From Incurvaria masculella (lineage: Eukaryota; Arthropoda; Insecta; Lepidoptera; Incurvariidae): a DNA stretch of 64,000 bases. The stretch spans positions 11,966,001 through 12,030,000 of the forward strand of contig OX335657.1 of assembly GCA_946894095.1 (NCBI GenBank), written 5' to 3'. The position numbers and the translations under genes were made by a program. Each line of letters starts with the position of its first letter. Within the stretch, counting starts at the first letter, position 1. The notes beneath the pieces are model-generated. The model ran no database searches. It was not told the origin of the DNA and saw only the letters and a program-made list of their open reading frames with translations. Positions 20,756 to 32,000 of this stretch are shown here, piece by piece.

Positions 20756-21355
20756 AGCCACGAACAGGAATGTTCCTTTCTGAGGTACAAAATACAATGA
20801 AGAAAACAATCTCGAGACATGGGCCAACATAATCCGGCGACAATAAAGAGTCGGAAACACGTAAAATAACATAAAGTATTTTAATATTTTAAAATGCATA
20901 CAACATTTTTGTATGAGCATAGATCGTAAATTGACCGAGCGAAGTACGAAACGCGAGCGCATCTCCGTTTTAGCTTGGGCAAAAATGATTTCGTATGTCC
21001 GGCTGTTCTCTACATACAGGTCGCATTTCTCGAATGCGTTCTTGTGAAATTTTATGAGCAGGCTCGATCATTTTATGATTATTTTTGTCGATTTTTTTTT
21101 TATTAAATTGAATTGTTGAGTGGATTATTCATAATTTTGCAGTCATCTTATTATCTCATATCGATGATTATTTTGGAAAATTTGCAATATTACATAAAAC
21201 ATCATTGGGCAAAACGAGTTTGCCAATAGTTTACCACTGGGTACCCTGAGCCCGTGTCACAGTCTGTGTGTCGGTAATCGGGAGCCAGAAATGGCACCCG
21301 TGATTATGTGATGTAAGAGAACCAGCTTAAATGATGGTAACATTTTTCTTTTCAG

Positions 21356-21575
21356 AACCCGTTCGACGCCGAGACGAGTGCGTCTCGCGGAGTCGGCGAT
21401 ACCAGCGATCTCCATTTAAAATAAAATTACCCACCCACCTTAAATGATTTACAAAAAATTAACTTATTTTATTATGGCACAAGGGTAAAGTGAAATGTTA
21501 CGGTTACGATTTCAAGAAAAAAAAACAAATCATTTTACAGTTATTTGCAATAAAAGAACTTGGATACTCGACGTC
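21356..21575 (+). CDS. Candidate additional 3' exon of the spaetzle gene (tentative)
   Basis: A strong acceptor (TTTTTCTTTTCAG) precedes a GC-rich segment unlike its AT-rich flanks. In one frame it reads NPFDAETSASRGVGDTSDLH then Leu-Lys and a stop at 21422-21424. AATAAA overlaps the stop, and another lies at 21549-21554. It could be joined from 20168 as a 3'UTR exon (after the stop), or from an internal phase-0 donor in exon 4 (GAC|GTGAAG at 20092) to give an alternative C-terminus. The sequence alone does not choose between them. Confidence 0.45.
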
Positions 21576-22619
21576 AAAAGCCATATAAGTAACTCAAGAA
21601 TTGAGTAACTAAAAAAACAGCATTTTGATTACTCTGTTTTAATTGTTATTGTTGTTCATATATTTATAAGATTTTAGGTTACTAACAAAATATTATGCTT
21701 CATTGCTATTTAATATATAAGGCTAGTGAAAATAAAAATGTTTATTTAAATAAAAGCGTGTTATTTCTCATTGCAACATTGTTTTATGCAATTGGACGTG
21801 GATGGCTATCACGAAACTTACCTATGATTTGGACTCAACACAACACGAGAAAATAGGTTGCATGCCGGGACATTCTGAAATTGCACGGCTACATTGAACT
21901 TTGTAGAAAAAAATGACTTTTCATCGCTGCTTCGAAATTCGCTTCGTTAATTAAATGCGATGGTACTAACACGAGCGGGAATAACCCTACAACCCAGTAA
22001 GTAAATAACCTTCAGTGGCGTGCCAACTTTAATACGCGGATTATCTCCGTACTAAATCGTATTTGGTGTCGTTAGTCCGGTGATAATCTGCGTATTAAAT
22101 GTTGACAGTTCACTCTGAATACGACTGCTACAGTTTAACATGGAATCCGAACTCCGAATGCATTATAGTTGAGTATTCTATTATTGACATCAAAATCCTT
22201 GGATTATGTTCAAACCTGCATAGTGGGTATGATAATTTAATTAAATTCTTGAGCTTAAGATATATTTTTTTAAGATTGTCAGGCTGGATCCGGATTTAAA
22301 CATATTCCAGCGAAACACATAAAGCCGCTTCTTTGTTTTGATTCTTCAAATTCAATAATCTTGCAATCATAAAGGGAAGATCCTGGCATGGCACTTAATT
22401 CCTAGGGCTAATATATACGGCAAACCATCAAACCTTACTAATAATAGTGGCTCTCTGACCTGTAGACCTCGCGGTCTAGGATTTTGCTAAGACAGACTCG
22501 TGAGGTCTGCAGCTTAAAGAGCTAGTATTAATAACAAGTTAAAAATGGCTGTAATTATATTAGCGCAGCCGTAGGAATTAGGTGCCATGCCAGGACCTTA
22601 GCACGAAAGATATTATATT
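21576..22619. other. Intergenic DNA with one old SINE
   Basis: 21782-22012 is a diverged minus SINE (GGACGTGGATGGCTATCACG, CACGGCTACATTGAACTT, GCGATGGTACTAACACGAGC on +). 22020-22125 carries a TACGCGGATTATC...TTAGTCCGGTGATAATC motif shared with 47830-48430 and about 53400-53460. The rest shows nothing recognisable. Confidence 0.5.
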
Positions 22620-22850
22620 AAATATATGTATGTATTATCGACCGTGAAGCAAGGACACATTAATTAAAGAAAGATCCCTATAAAAAGAACTCATTTGCGA
22701 ATATACTGCAAGGCTGGACCCGAACCAGCAATACATACCATCCGCGGGTATTGCGTCTTACTAATTTCGCCACCTGCTGTATACCCATAATTTGGAAATC
22801 TCTTACAGTCCCTCTTCCCGTAATCAATGCCTCATACTAACACAGTGTTA
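22620..22850 (-). mobile_element. SINE-2 (tRNA-Leu-like head), minus
   Basis: On the minus strand an A-box-like GGTGGCGAAATTAGTAAGAC and B-box-like GCTGGTTCGGGTCCAGCC are followed by GTCCTTGCTTCACGGTCGAT. Other copies are 40392 (+), 45738 (-) and 53914 (+). The GGCGAAATTGGTAGACGC motif of the best copy resembles tRNA-Leu. Confidence 0.78.
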
Positions 22851-22996
22851 TACATTTATTTGACGCTATACCTGCGTTACGAACCTTGGCTGCAAAGATT
22901 GAACATTCAAACATATTGCTGTCGTCACCAAAATCGTATTTGGTATCATATACTAGAGCCGTTCTTAGGTTGACACTTTTTCGTAAAAGGAAGGAA

Positions 22997-23937
22997 GGAA
23001 GCCTCAGTGGCCCAGTGGCGCGACACTCCGGCGATCGCTCTCCGAAGTTAAGGTGGCCCATCCCGCTCATCTCCCCATACAAAAGGGGAAAGAAGATCAC
23101 GCCCATATTTCGTGTCAGAGATCCAAACTTTTGCTTAAAATAGCTTTATTTGATCGAACTAGATGTCTGATGACCATTGGCATTGTAAAATTGTGTTTGG
23201 TTTCTAAGTTATAAGGTCCGAAAGTTCGAATTTTTCGGGCGTTTTATACAATAACTTTGGAGGCGGATTACGCTATGATAAAGTAAGAATACCCTAAAAA
23301 GATTAGTCATCAGACATGGCTTATTTAATCAAGATTTATATTTTTTTTGGTTTTTGTTTGATTTTTGACTACAGCGGTCGTGGTTTACTTTTAGCTATAA
23401 GTCGTTTTGTAATTAGAATTTTCGTAAATCTCACTAAATCATACACTATGCACATTGTCTTTTTTGTGGACATGTTGCATCTTCCTCATCACGGAGCCTG
23501 GCTTTTTTTTTTAAACAGAGAAGGTCCCAGAACGCAGCAACACGGTTTTGTTCCGAGCCCGCGAATGAGTTCGTCCCGCCGGGTTGGGCCACCTTAAGCA
23601 ACGCTGGGTCCGGTCGGGTCTTGGATGGGTGACCATTCGACCGTTGAGAGAGGCTGGCCGTGGTTCGGATTCCACGTTAAGCTGTAGGTCCCCTTCCTTA
23701 CTTACTAGGTGGTAGGGTTTATCCCGCCCGGGTTGGTACCATCGCATTGGATGAACGATAGTCGGAGCGGCAATGAAAATTGTCCGTGTTTTCCATCCAG
23801 TTCAATGTAGCCGTGCAATATAAGGAAGGTCCTGGTATAGCACCTAGTTCCCATGTGGTGTGTTGGGCTAATACCATGACAGAACTTGTGGTATTAGCCA
23901 TCCATGTCCAGTCACATAAAAAATAATAATAATAATA
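22997..23937 (+). mobile_element. 5S-rRNA-headed SINE, split by a TTAA MITE
   Basis: Left part 22997-23051 and right part 23594-23937 rejoin across one TTAA. The head around the joint reads CACTCCGGCGATCGCTCTCC, GAAGTTAAGCAACG, then CTTGGATGGGTGACC, matching the internal control region of 5S rRNA (CCGAAGTTAAG...TTGGATGGGTGACC). The body is the same as SINE-1 (GGTACCATCGCATTGGATGA, GTTTTCCATCCAGTTCAATG) and the tail is CCATGTCCAGTCACATAAAA followed by AATAAT repeats. It belongs with 5S-derived (SINE3-type) elements. Confidence 0.85.
23052..23593 (+). mobile_element. TTAA-flanked 542-bp MITE, copy 2, inside the 5S-headed SINE
   Basis: Flanked by TTAA at 23048-23051 and 23594-23597, 542 bases between, same terminal repeats as copy 1. 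The host SINE needs only one TTAA in its 5S head, so this copy shows the TTAA duplication directly. Confidence 0.92.
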
Positions 23938-25894
23938 ATAATACACATATATAAACAATATCGACATGGACTCTAACTTTTAATTTTCCTAGTTGTACGG
24001 GAGGACGGAATATATAGCTTTAAGTTTTAGGCGAGGTGATAGAGGAGCATAAAATAACCCTAATGGAGGTTTTCGAGTCCCTCTTGGTGCTCAGAGGGAC
24101 TTACAAAGCCGACGACACCGTTTACCGCTCTTTTTCAGTAAAAAACTATAACCAGCAACATATTTTATGTTATCGTTGATGTTTTTTAAAATGTTATTAT
24201 TCCATTACATTGCATCCGCAGAAAATCATAAAAAATACGAGTTTTTACAGCTGTTGTTATTTACACGAAAAATTAATTTACTTGAAATTAATACATGTAT
24301 CCATGAACTCGACTGGAGAATAGCGCGTCTTGAACATTGAACGCCCAACCACACTAACAGACAAGTATGAATAAGCCTAGCATGCGCATGCCAACATTTC
24401 AAGTAAGTCGAAAAACTATCAAACCAAGTGAAGGGGAGGGCTGCACTCGAAATTAGCGATGTCCCCGTAGGTTGCTGAATTTTAAGAAAAAAAATAATTG
24501 TGGACTGTATTCATATTAAGAGATCGTATGGCGCCCTATAAAATACATTGCGACTGACCTGCTCTCTGTGCCAGTGGGTGTTCACGTCTCGAGCTAGAAC
24601 CTGGGCTCGGGGTTTGCTGGTGTCAGTGGTTATTAGTCCGCCGCCGCGCCGTGGGGATACACTGATTTTATAGGTCAACCATTACTAGGCAAGCTTAGCA
24701 TTCGCTGCCGACATCGAAGATAGGCAATAAATATTCATTTTGGCTGGATTTATTAAAGTCTATGTCGAGAGCTCAGTGGAGAAAAAACGTGGCAGTCGAA
24801 TGGAATCAAAAATTTCGTGGAGTTACTCAAAAGCGACGGAAAGTGTGGGTAGTTCTCATTTACATATAAAGGGCGCCAGAAATTCAAATTTGAAATTGAA
24901 TGATTAAGCCCCGATTGCACGAAGAAACGGCCGAGTTAATCAATGTTCAAACACGTCATTTTTAGTGAACCGCATGGAGTTTCTTCCATACTGTCCATAC
25001 AAAGTGACGTGTTTAATCGTACGTTGACTTTATTTTTTTGTCCTTTCGTGCACTCGGGCCTAAGAGATTTCTGAACACTAACACTGCATTCCGAAATGCA
25101 TATGTTGATGAGAAATCACGATCTACGCGTACACGACCGTTCCAAATTGCTTATATGCACTCCCGTGAACGTCATTTTGACATAAAGGACGTGACTCTAG
25201 ACCATACACAGATCGTACAAAGCGGCTCACGCGTGCGTCGTGTACGCACTCAAATCGTACAAATCGTAAAAAAGCGTGTTTATCTGTAGTTATCTGAGCA
25301 TATGCACTTGTTTTCTGAAATAACTAAGGCCTTTCGCCGTTTGTTAGTCTAGTTAGACAATTCTGGGCCTGAAAAAACCACTCTCGAGACTTAAAAGGCA
25401 TTTTCGAGGCAGTTAGGTAAGGCTCTGACACAAATGTCTGCTCAAATTCGTTCCGATTTGATATCGTGCGATTGTAGCCATGAGCAGTGATATCAATTCT
25501 GAACAAAATTATGTATTCACTGTATTCGCTCTCTCTGCGATATTTGCAATGCACGAATTTCGGAACGTAGGGTTAGTTTTGCTGCACCATAATAAGCGGC
25601 CTCGCCTCGCGAAATTATGTACCCCATGTCATCTTTTCGGTTGGATGTTTTTGGGTGATTTGGATAATTGGCATTGGCAACGTTGAATGTCTGTCAAAAA
25701 ACCTTGCATTGCGACCGTCGTCGTATTTATCTTCTGTGATCGTACGTATGGCGCAAGTCGCAACGTCGTCGTCGCGTGTGATTAGAAATGTCAGCGGTAG
25801 CGGTTGTGATTGTGATGTGAGTGACGAATATGCCGCACGTGAATAGGTGAAGCGCTAGCCGCTACAAAAGTATTACGCGCGTACGCTAGCGAGG
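23938..25894. other. Intergenic DNA upstream of Reps; contains its 5' region
   Basis: A hairpin at about 24082-24107 (AGTCCCTCT/AGAGGGACT) and a moderately GC-rich patch at 24560-24660 are the only structures seen before 25500. From about 25700 the sequence becomes CpG-rich (GTCGTCGTCGCGTGTGATTA, GTATTACGCGCGTACGCTAG) up to the Reps start codon, and probably holds the promoter and 5'UTR. No transcription start can be fixed. Confidence 0.45.
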
Positions 25895-26044
25895 ATGGAA
25901 GAGCTGGTTCTGTCGGAGACGGAGGCGCGATACTTCGGCGACCTCTTCCTCTGCTGCGACGAGGAGGCGGACGGCCGAGCGCCGCTGCTGAAGGCCACAG
26001 AGCTCTTCCGCTCCTCCAACATTTCCAACGAGGCGCTCAAGCAG
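25895..26044 (+). CDS. Reps: Reps exon 1 (start, first half of EH1)
   Basis: Start context GCGAGGATGG. It encodes residues 1-50, ending SNISNEALKQ before the donor GTCAGT in phase 0. The opening MEELVLSETEARYFGDLF aligns with the start of animal REPS1 proteins, which fixes the start codon. Confidence 0.92.
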
Positions 26045-29000
26045 GTCAGTTCTCCATCCACGCCTATAGATAAACTCGCCAACAATATGCCAGTATTAAT
26101 TCTGTTTCTAAAAGCTATTTCGCAAAGCAGTATGTTTGAACATTACAAATATTAATCATTTGAACCTTTCCCAAAACTACAGCAATGTTTGTTTTGCGCT
26201 GCAATGAGGCCTTTAGAAGAAACATTGCATATGTAAACATGCATGAATTCAGGAAAGAGCAAGGTTTTACACACACATTGTATACAGCAACCCAAAATGT
26301 TCAGTGGCAACCAGCTTTAAGGTGTCCCTTCGCGGCGGGACTAACTCATTCGCGGGCACGGTACAAAACCGTGCTATTTCACTCTAGGACCTTCTATGTT
26401 TCAAAGAATAAGACAGGCTCCGTGAGGAGGATGCAACATGTCCTTAAAGCAGACAATGAACATAGTGTTTGATTTGGTAAGATTTACGAAAATTTTTATT
26501 CCAAACGACTTCTAGCTAAAAGTAAACTACGACAGCTGTAGTCAAAAATCTAACAAAAACTAAATTGATTATAAATTTTCATGAAAGAAGCTATGTCTGG
26601 TGACTAATCTTTTTAAGATGTTTAGATTTTATCGTTGAGTAATCCACCTCCAAAGTTATTGTATAAAACACGCGAATAAAATCGAACTTTCAGACCTTAT
26701 AACTTTGAAACCAAACACAATTGTACAATGCCAACGGTCATCAGATATCTAGTTCGATCAAACAAAGCTATTTTGAGCAAAATTTTGGATCTCTGACAAG
26801 AAATAAGGGCGTGATCTTCTTTCCCTGTTTGTATGGGGTGTTGAGCGGTATGGCCCACCTTAAGACAAAAATAATTCCCCTAAACACATGATTCATTTGG
26901 CCATACTCGTTGTCATACTCTTTTTAGCCAGGCTAGTAAACCAGATTTTGCATTGCAACATTTATATAATGCTTATGACTAAGATTTTGATAAATTTAGG
27001 CTTGTTCAAAATTAAAAGGTTCTTCTTTACTTTTATTACCACCTAAATAAGGCTCTGGCTTATTGTTCACCTCCATGAATGTTCAAAAATTAGTGGATGA
27101 GAGATGCTCATAGTTCGCGATCAGTAACCTGACTGTGCCGCATGCTGCTTAACTTCGACGATTGAATATCGAGGCGTTGCACCATTACACTGCCTAGGCT
27201 GAGAAATGTAACGAGGTGCCAGTGCACTGATTTGTTGGAACATAGGGCTAACTTTTATGAAAATGCTGGAATTTCCGGAGAAATGCTTGCTTGAATGAAG
27301 TTGCTTGCTAAAATGTATTAAAATACCTTGGCTTTGTGTTTAGTCAATATCGACCAAGTTTTGGCACCGAAGTACGCCTTATGGGAAAGGAATAAGTAAG
27401 GTTGATATTGATAAAGATTTTGTTGCAAAGATCGTATTATTGCATTTTATTGAAAAGGGCAAATCTGGTATGTGGGAAAAATACCTTAGGAATAGGTACA
27501 AAAGGTCAATAACATGATGCAAGAGGTGAACAAGACGCATTCTCCTACTAGGCAGAAAAGTAAAAAATCGCATTAAAAAAGCCTAGCTCTTTAGTGTAAA
27601 TGAGCTAAAACCATGTAGAGGCAATTTCAACTTTTAGTCCATTACCACTGAGGGTTGTTGTTTCTTTTTCTTTGTCTTAAACTGTTCTACAAAAGAATTG
27701 TTTAGCAGTAGCATTAACATTTTGTGTATTTCATTATTGTGGAGGTAAAAAATATGTTTAGTGAAGTTCCTTTTCGGGTTTTCCTCAACTGAGTTGAACA
27801 AATCTGTGGATCTATCAGTTCATGAAGTAACTCATTTATTACCAAAAATTAAAAATAAAATATTTAACAATGTTTGTAATGTTTTTGTAAAGATTGATTA
27901 ATGTACACCTACTCTTCAAAAGTTACCTAATGTCTAGAGGGCAAGTTTATAGCTACATACATCGCATGCTAAAATCATAACTCTCATTTGTTTAGCCTTT
28001 GCCGAATAACATCACCTAAAAGGAAAATAAATTAATTTCGTAATAGATTTAGTTCTTATTATTATATTCTGTACGAAATGTACCTTACAATATATGTACA
28101 TAAACAGATCATGGAGATCAGCGTGGCTCCCAACACAATATCGGGCATCAGCCACTTGAACCGCAAACAGTTCTACTCGGCGCTGAAGTTGATCGCGGCG
28201 CACCAGGCCAGCTTGACGCTGCAGCCGGAGCTGCTGGGCACTCAACTAGACCTTTCGCTCCCGCGCTTCACTTGGGCCCTCAACTGTCCCGCCGCCAGCG
28301 CCAATGCGGACCTCATACAGCTCTCCAACTCGCCAAAGGTCCGTTTTGTTTCCGGTTCCGGAACTGTTTTGGTTCCAGCACTGTAATGATAACAAATTGT
28401 TCCACAGCATGTCATAAGGGCCGAATAAGGGATTTGTCATTCATGGTTCCGATTTTAAGTAAAACTCTAGGTCCCCTTCTGATCTTCTAGGTGGTAGGGT
28501 TAATCCTGTAATACCATCGCATTGAAAGAACATTGTTCAAAGCGACTGGCTCCAACTGTGAGCTGCAAGCCTTTAAATGCATATAGCAGAGGCATGCTCT
28601 AGACCAGGGTTTCTTAACCTGGGGCCCATGGACCCTTTGGCGGTCCGTGGCATGAGTGCTGAGGGTCCATGATTGATATGATTAAAATAAATAATCCGCT
28701 TGATCGATTAAAAATTAATTATCTTTACTTTTTTGTGGTAATGAATATAAAGTAGTTTTTAGGGTTCCGTACCCAGAGGGTGAAAACGGAACCCTATTAC
28801 TAAGCCTCCGCTGTCCGTCCGTCCGTCCGTCTGTCACAGGGCTGTATCTCATGAACCGTAATAGGTAGGCAGCTGAAATTTTCACAGAGTGTGTATTTAT
28901 TTTGCCGCTATAACAACAAATAGGTAAAATAAAAATAAAACTTATTACCTTATACCTTACAAAAAACGTGATTTTTTGTGTTGATGGTACGGAACCCTTT

Positions 29001-32000
29001 GTGTGCGACTCCCACTTGGCCGGTTTTTTCAAAATGCCTCATTTTCTTTTCCTTCAAGTGAGTGCGGAAGGGGCCCCCTGACTACAAAAATGTAGACATT
29101 CCCTGCTCTAGGCGAAAGTGGAAAGGTTTATGCTGAAAGCTGAAGACGAAAGTGGACATAGCTTATATTCCAAATATATTGCAAGAGCACCTCGTTCTGA
29201 AATGCGTAAATAGTAGGATAATATCATGACAGTTGTGATATAAGCCATCCACGGGCAGAGAAATGAGCAAAAGCTGGACAATACAACAATATCTTATCCA
29301 CTATTTCAGGAGCAGCACATTGGCAAGGTGAGCCGGCACGGCAGCCTCGGGAGCTATGCACCCATGAGGGTCTCGTCCAACCTGTCGGACAGCGACGCGG
29401 CTCCGCAGCTCGACAACACCGAGCTCAGCACTGACTCTGAGATGGAGTCTGAGACCAGATCTGACCTCACCCACCCTGTCAGTACTCACTCTGCTTGTCT
29501 CAATTCACTTTAAAACCCCTAAGAGATTTTTTGCTCTAACCGCGGGTATCATTTGATATGCATCTAGTCATTTCTAGCTGAAAGCTTGATTCTGTGTTAT
29601 TATGTTTTTATTTTTATGTAAATATCTGTATTTTCTAGTGAAAAAATCTAAAATAACAATAAAACAAAACAGTTTTTCCAAAAATGTTTTGAAAACTTAC
29701 GGTTTTCCCGTGTGCAATGCCGTGCTTCGCCGACATGTTTCGCCTCCTACGACCGAAGCACACCCGAAAACCGTAAGTTTTCAAAACATTATGTACAGCG
29801 ACGGTGTAAATCTAAGGACATATGTGAGTTTTTCCAATGTTGTCCAATCTAAAAGTAAATAATAAAAAAAAACATACAGACGTATATTTCGACAGTAAAT
29901 TTTTGAATCCAAAATTTCAAAATCCTTGTAAAACATTGCGAGCATTTAAACAGATATCGCCCGTAGTATGTGTAGTTGATAAGGTAACGACTCTTAAAAG
30001 CATTAATTTAGTATAATGTTATGTTACTTTTCGGTTATATGTTGTAAAGGGAAGTCAATCTAGGATCCTTAAACAAATGTCAAATCCAAAATGTGTTTAC
30101 CTAAATGAGGCCCGCTTATAGCATAAACTAATTGCAAATCGCCAACTATAACAAAAAAAAAACCTAAGTACATTACAAAAACAGAATAAAAGTTACGTAC
30201 AGGACTGCAGATAATAATTTGTTTGCTCATTGACTGAATTAGACTACTACAGCTACATTATGACATTGACCTTAGACACTGGATATAATGAATGAAAATT
30301 AATGAGTTAGCTCAAATGTGATGAGCACACACTTGACCTTCCTATGTACGTACTTGCTGCAGTTTGAATAGTGGCCATCGTCATCCGTATCGAATCTAAT
30401 TGTAAATGTCCATTGAATTGCTGTTTGTAGTTTGTATCATGGGCACAAAAAACACATAAGTAAAATGTGATAAGTCACATGTGTGAATATGTACACCTTG
30501 ATTCCAATTACAGAAAAGAAGCAATTGAACAACTTTTCACAATTGAATTTCTGGAACTCCAAAATTGTTTATATTGCTACTGCATATTTCTATGTAATAT
30601 TAATTGTACTATAGGTATTGTCTTCGTGGCGACCTCACAAAACGAGCAGTAGGTATATACCTAAAAACTTTAAGTTAAGAGTATTTAGGTTTCCTTATCA
30701 TTGTGCTCCAATATATCGAATGTGAAACATGAACAAAAGCTTTAACACGTCGCTGCCGCTTTGCTCAAGATTTGCGTAATTGTAAAAAGTTAAGTTTAAA
30801 TGCATTGCAACAAAAAACTCCCTTAAACATTTTTGGGTTATATCACCCCATACCCCAAAAGGCTCAAACGACTCAACATCCTAGAGCTACAAAATAGTCA
30901 GCAGCTTCACAAACAATCATACAGAGTAGCTACTCCCAGTGGGGGGGGGGGGGGGCACACTCTTCACGACCTTATATCTCAAATCAAATCTGAATATAGT
31001 CTGAGGACTGATCAAAAAAATCATGGATATAAAATTCGTAAAAAAAAAACCTACAGACGTAACTCTCAGTTGATTTATTTAATGTGCAAAATATTATTAT
31101 TATTATTTATATATGTTACGGTTCAAGCCCGATGTTGCTTAAAGTCCGAAATGAATAATTTCGAGTAGGTATATGGTAAGAAAAAAAATACCCATATTTT
31201 TTTCTATTTTTTCATACAAAAAATAAAAATTCATACAAAAATAACATTTAAAAATGTTTTTTTTTTGCAGAAATAAAAAAAAATTAAAGGGAAAATAATT
31301 TCTTACTTTAACTAGCTTTAAACGTAATATATAGCTTGAAGCTGATGCGTGTACTTCACGCATTGAGTGTACTTTTTAAATATATTCTATATTTTTTTGT
31401 TTTTGTTATGTATACTTATTAGTTTTCTTTTCCAAATGTTTTCAAAGTTGATTTTTAAAACTGTTTACTGATATAGCACTTTTAGCTTGTTCCAAGAGTC
31501 CACGACATGTTTCTTCCAAACATTTGAGCACGAGACATTGCATGGAACCCGATCACCTCATTATCATCATTAATGTGGTTGCGTGAGCAGATGCGCAACG
31601 CGAGCGGCTCGCCGTGGAGCGCGGCGAGCGAGAGCCCCACGCCGACCAACAGCGTGGCGGAGCGGCGGCCGCACCCCGTCTGGGAGAACAGCGCGACCGG
31701 CCGCGGCGTCTGGCCGGCCAACACGGCCGAGGAGCACACACAGCTGCTAGGTACGTAGCCTAGTGGCGCGAGGACTTACCTACTAGGTCTGGGTTCAAAT
31801 CCTCTCCCTGTTCATGCACCACTTTCTTTCTCTTTCCGAGTTGGTTATGTGCATTTCGTCACGAATGCGAGCTGCTCCATGGTTCGGAATCCATTTAAAC
31901 TCTACTAGGTGGTAATGTTTAAGCTCGCTCGGGTTAGCATTGGATGAAAAGATGGTCAAGGCGGCAATGAAAAATTGTCCTTGTTTTCCATCCAGTTCAA

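Noticed and set aside
23594..23640. 5S rRNA gene
   Set aside because: Only the internal control region is present, interrupted by a MITE and continued by a SINE body; it is not a functional 5S gene.
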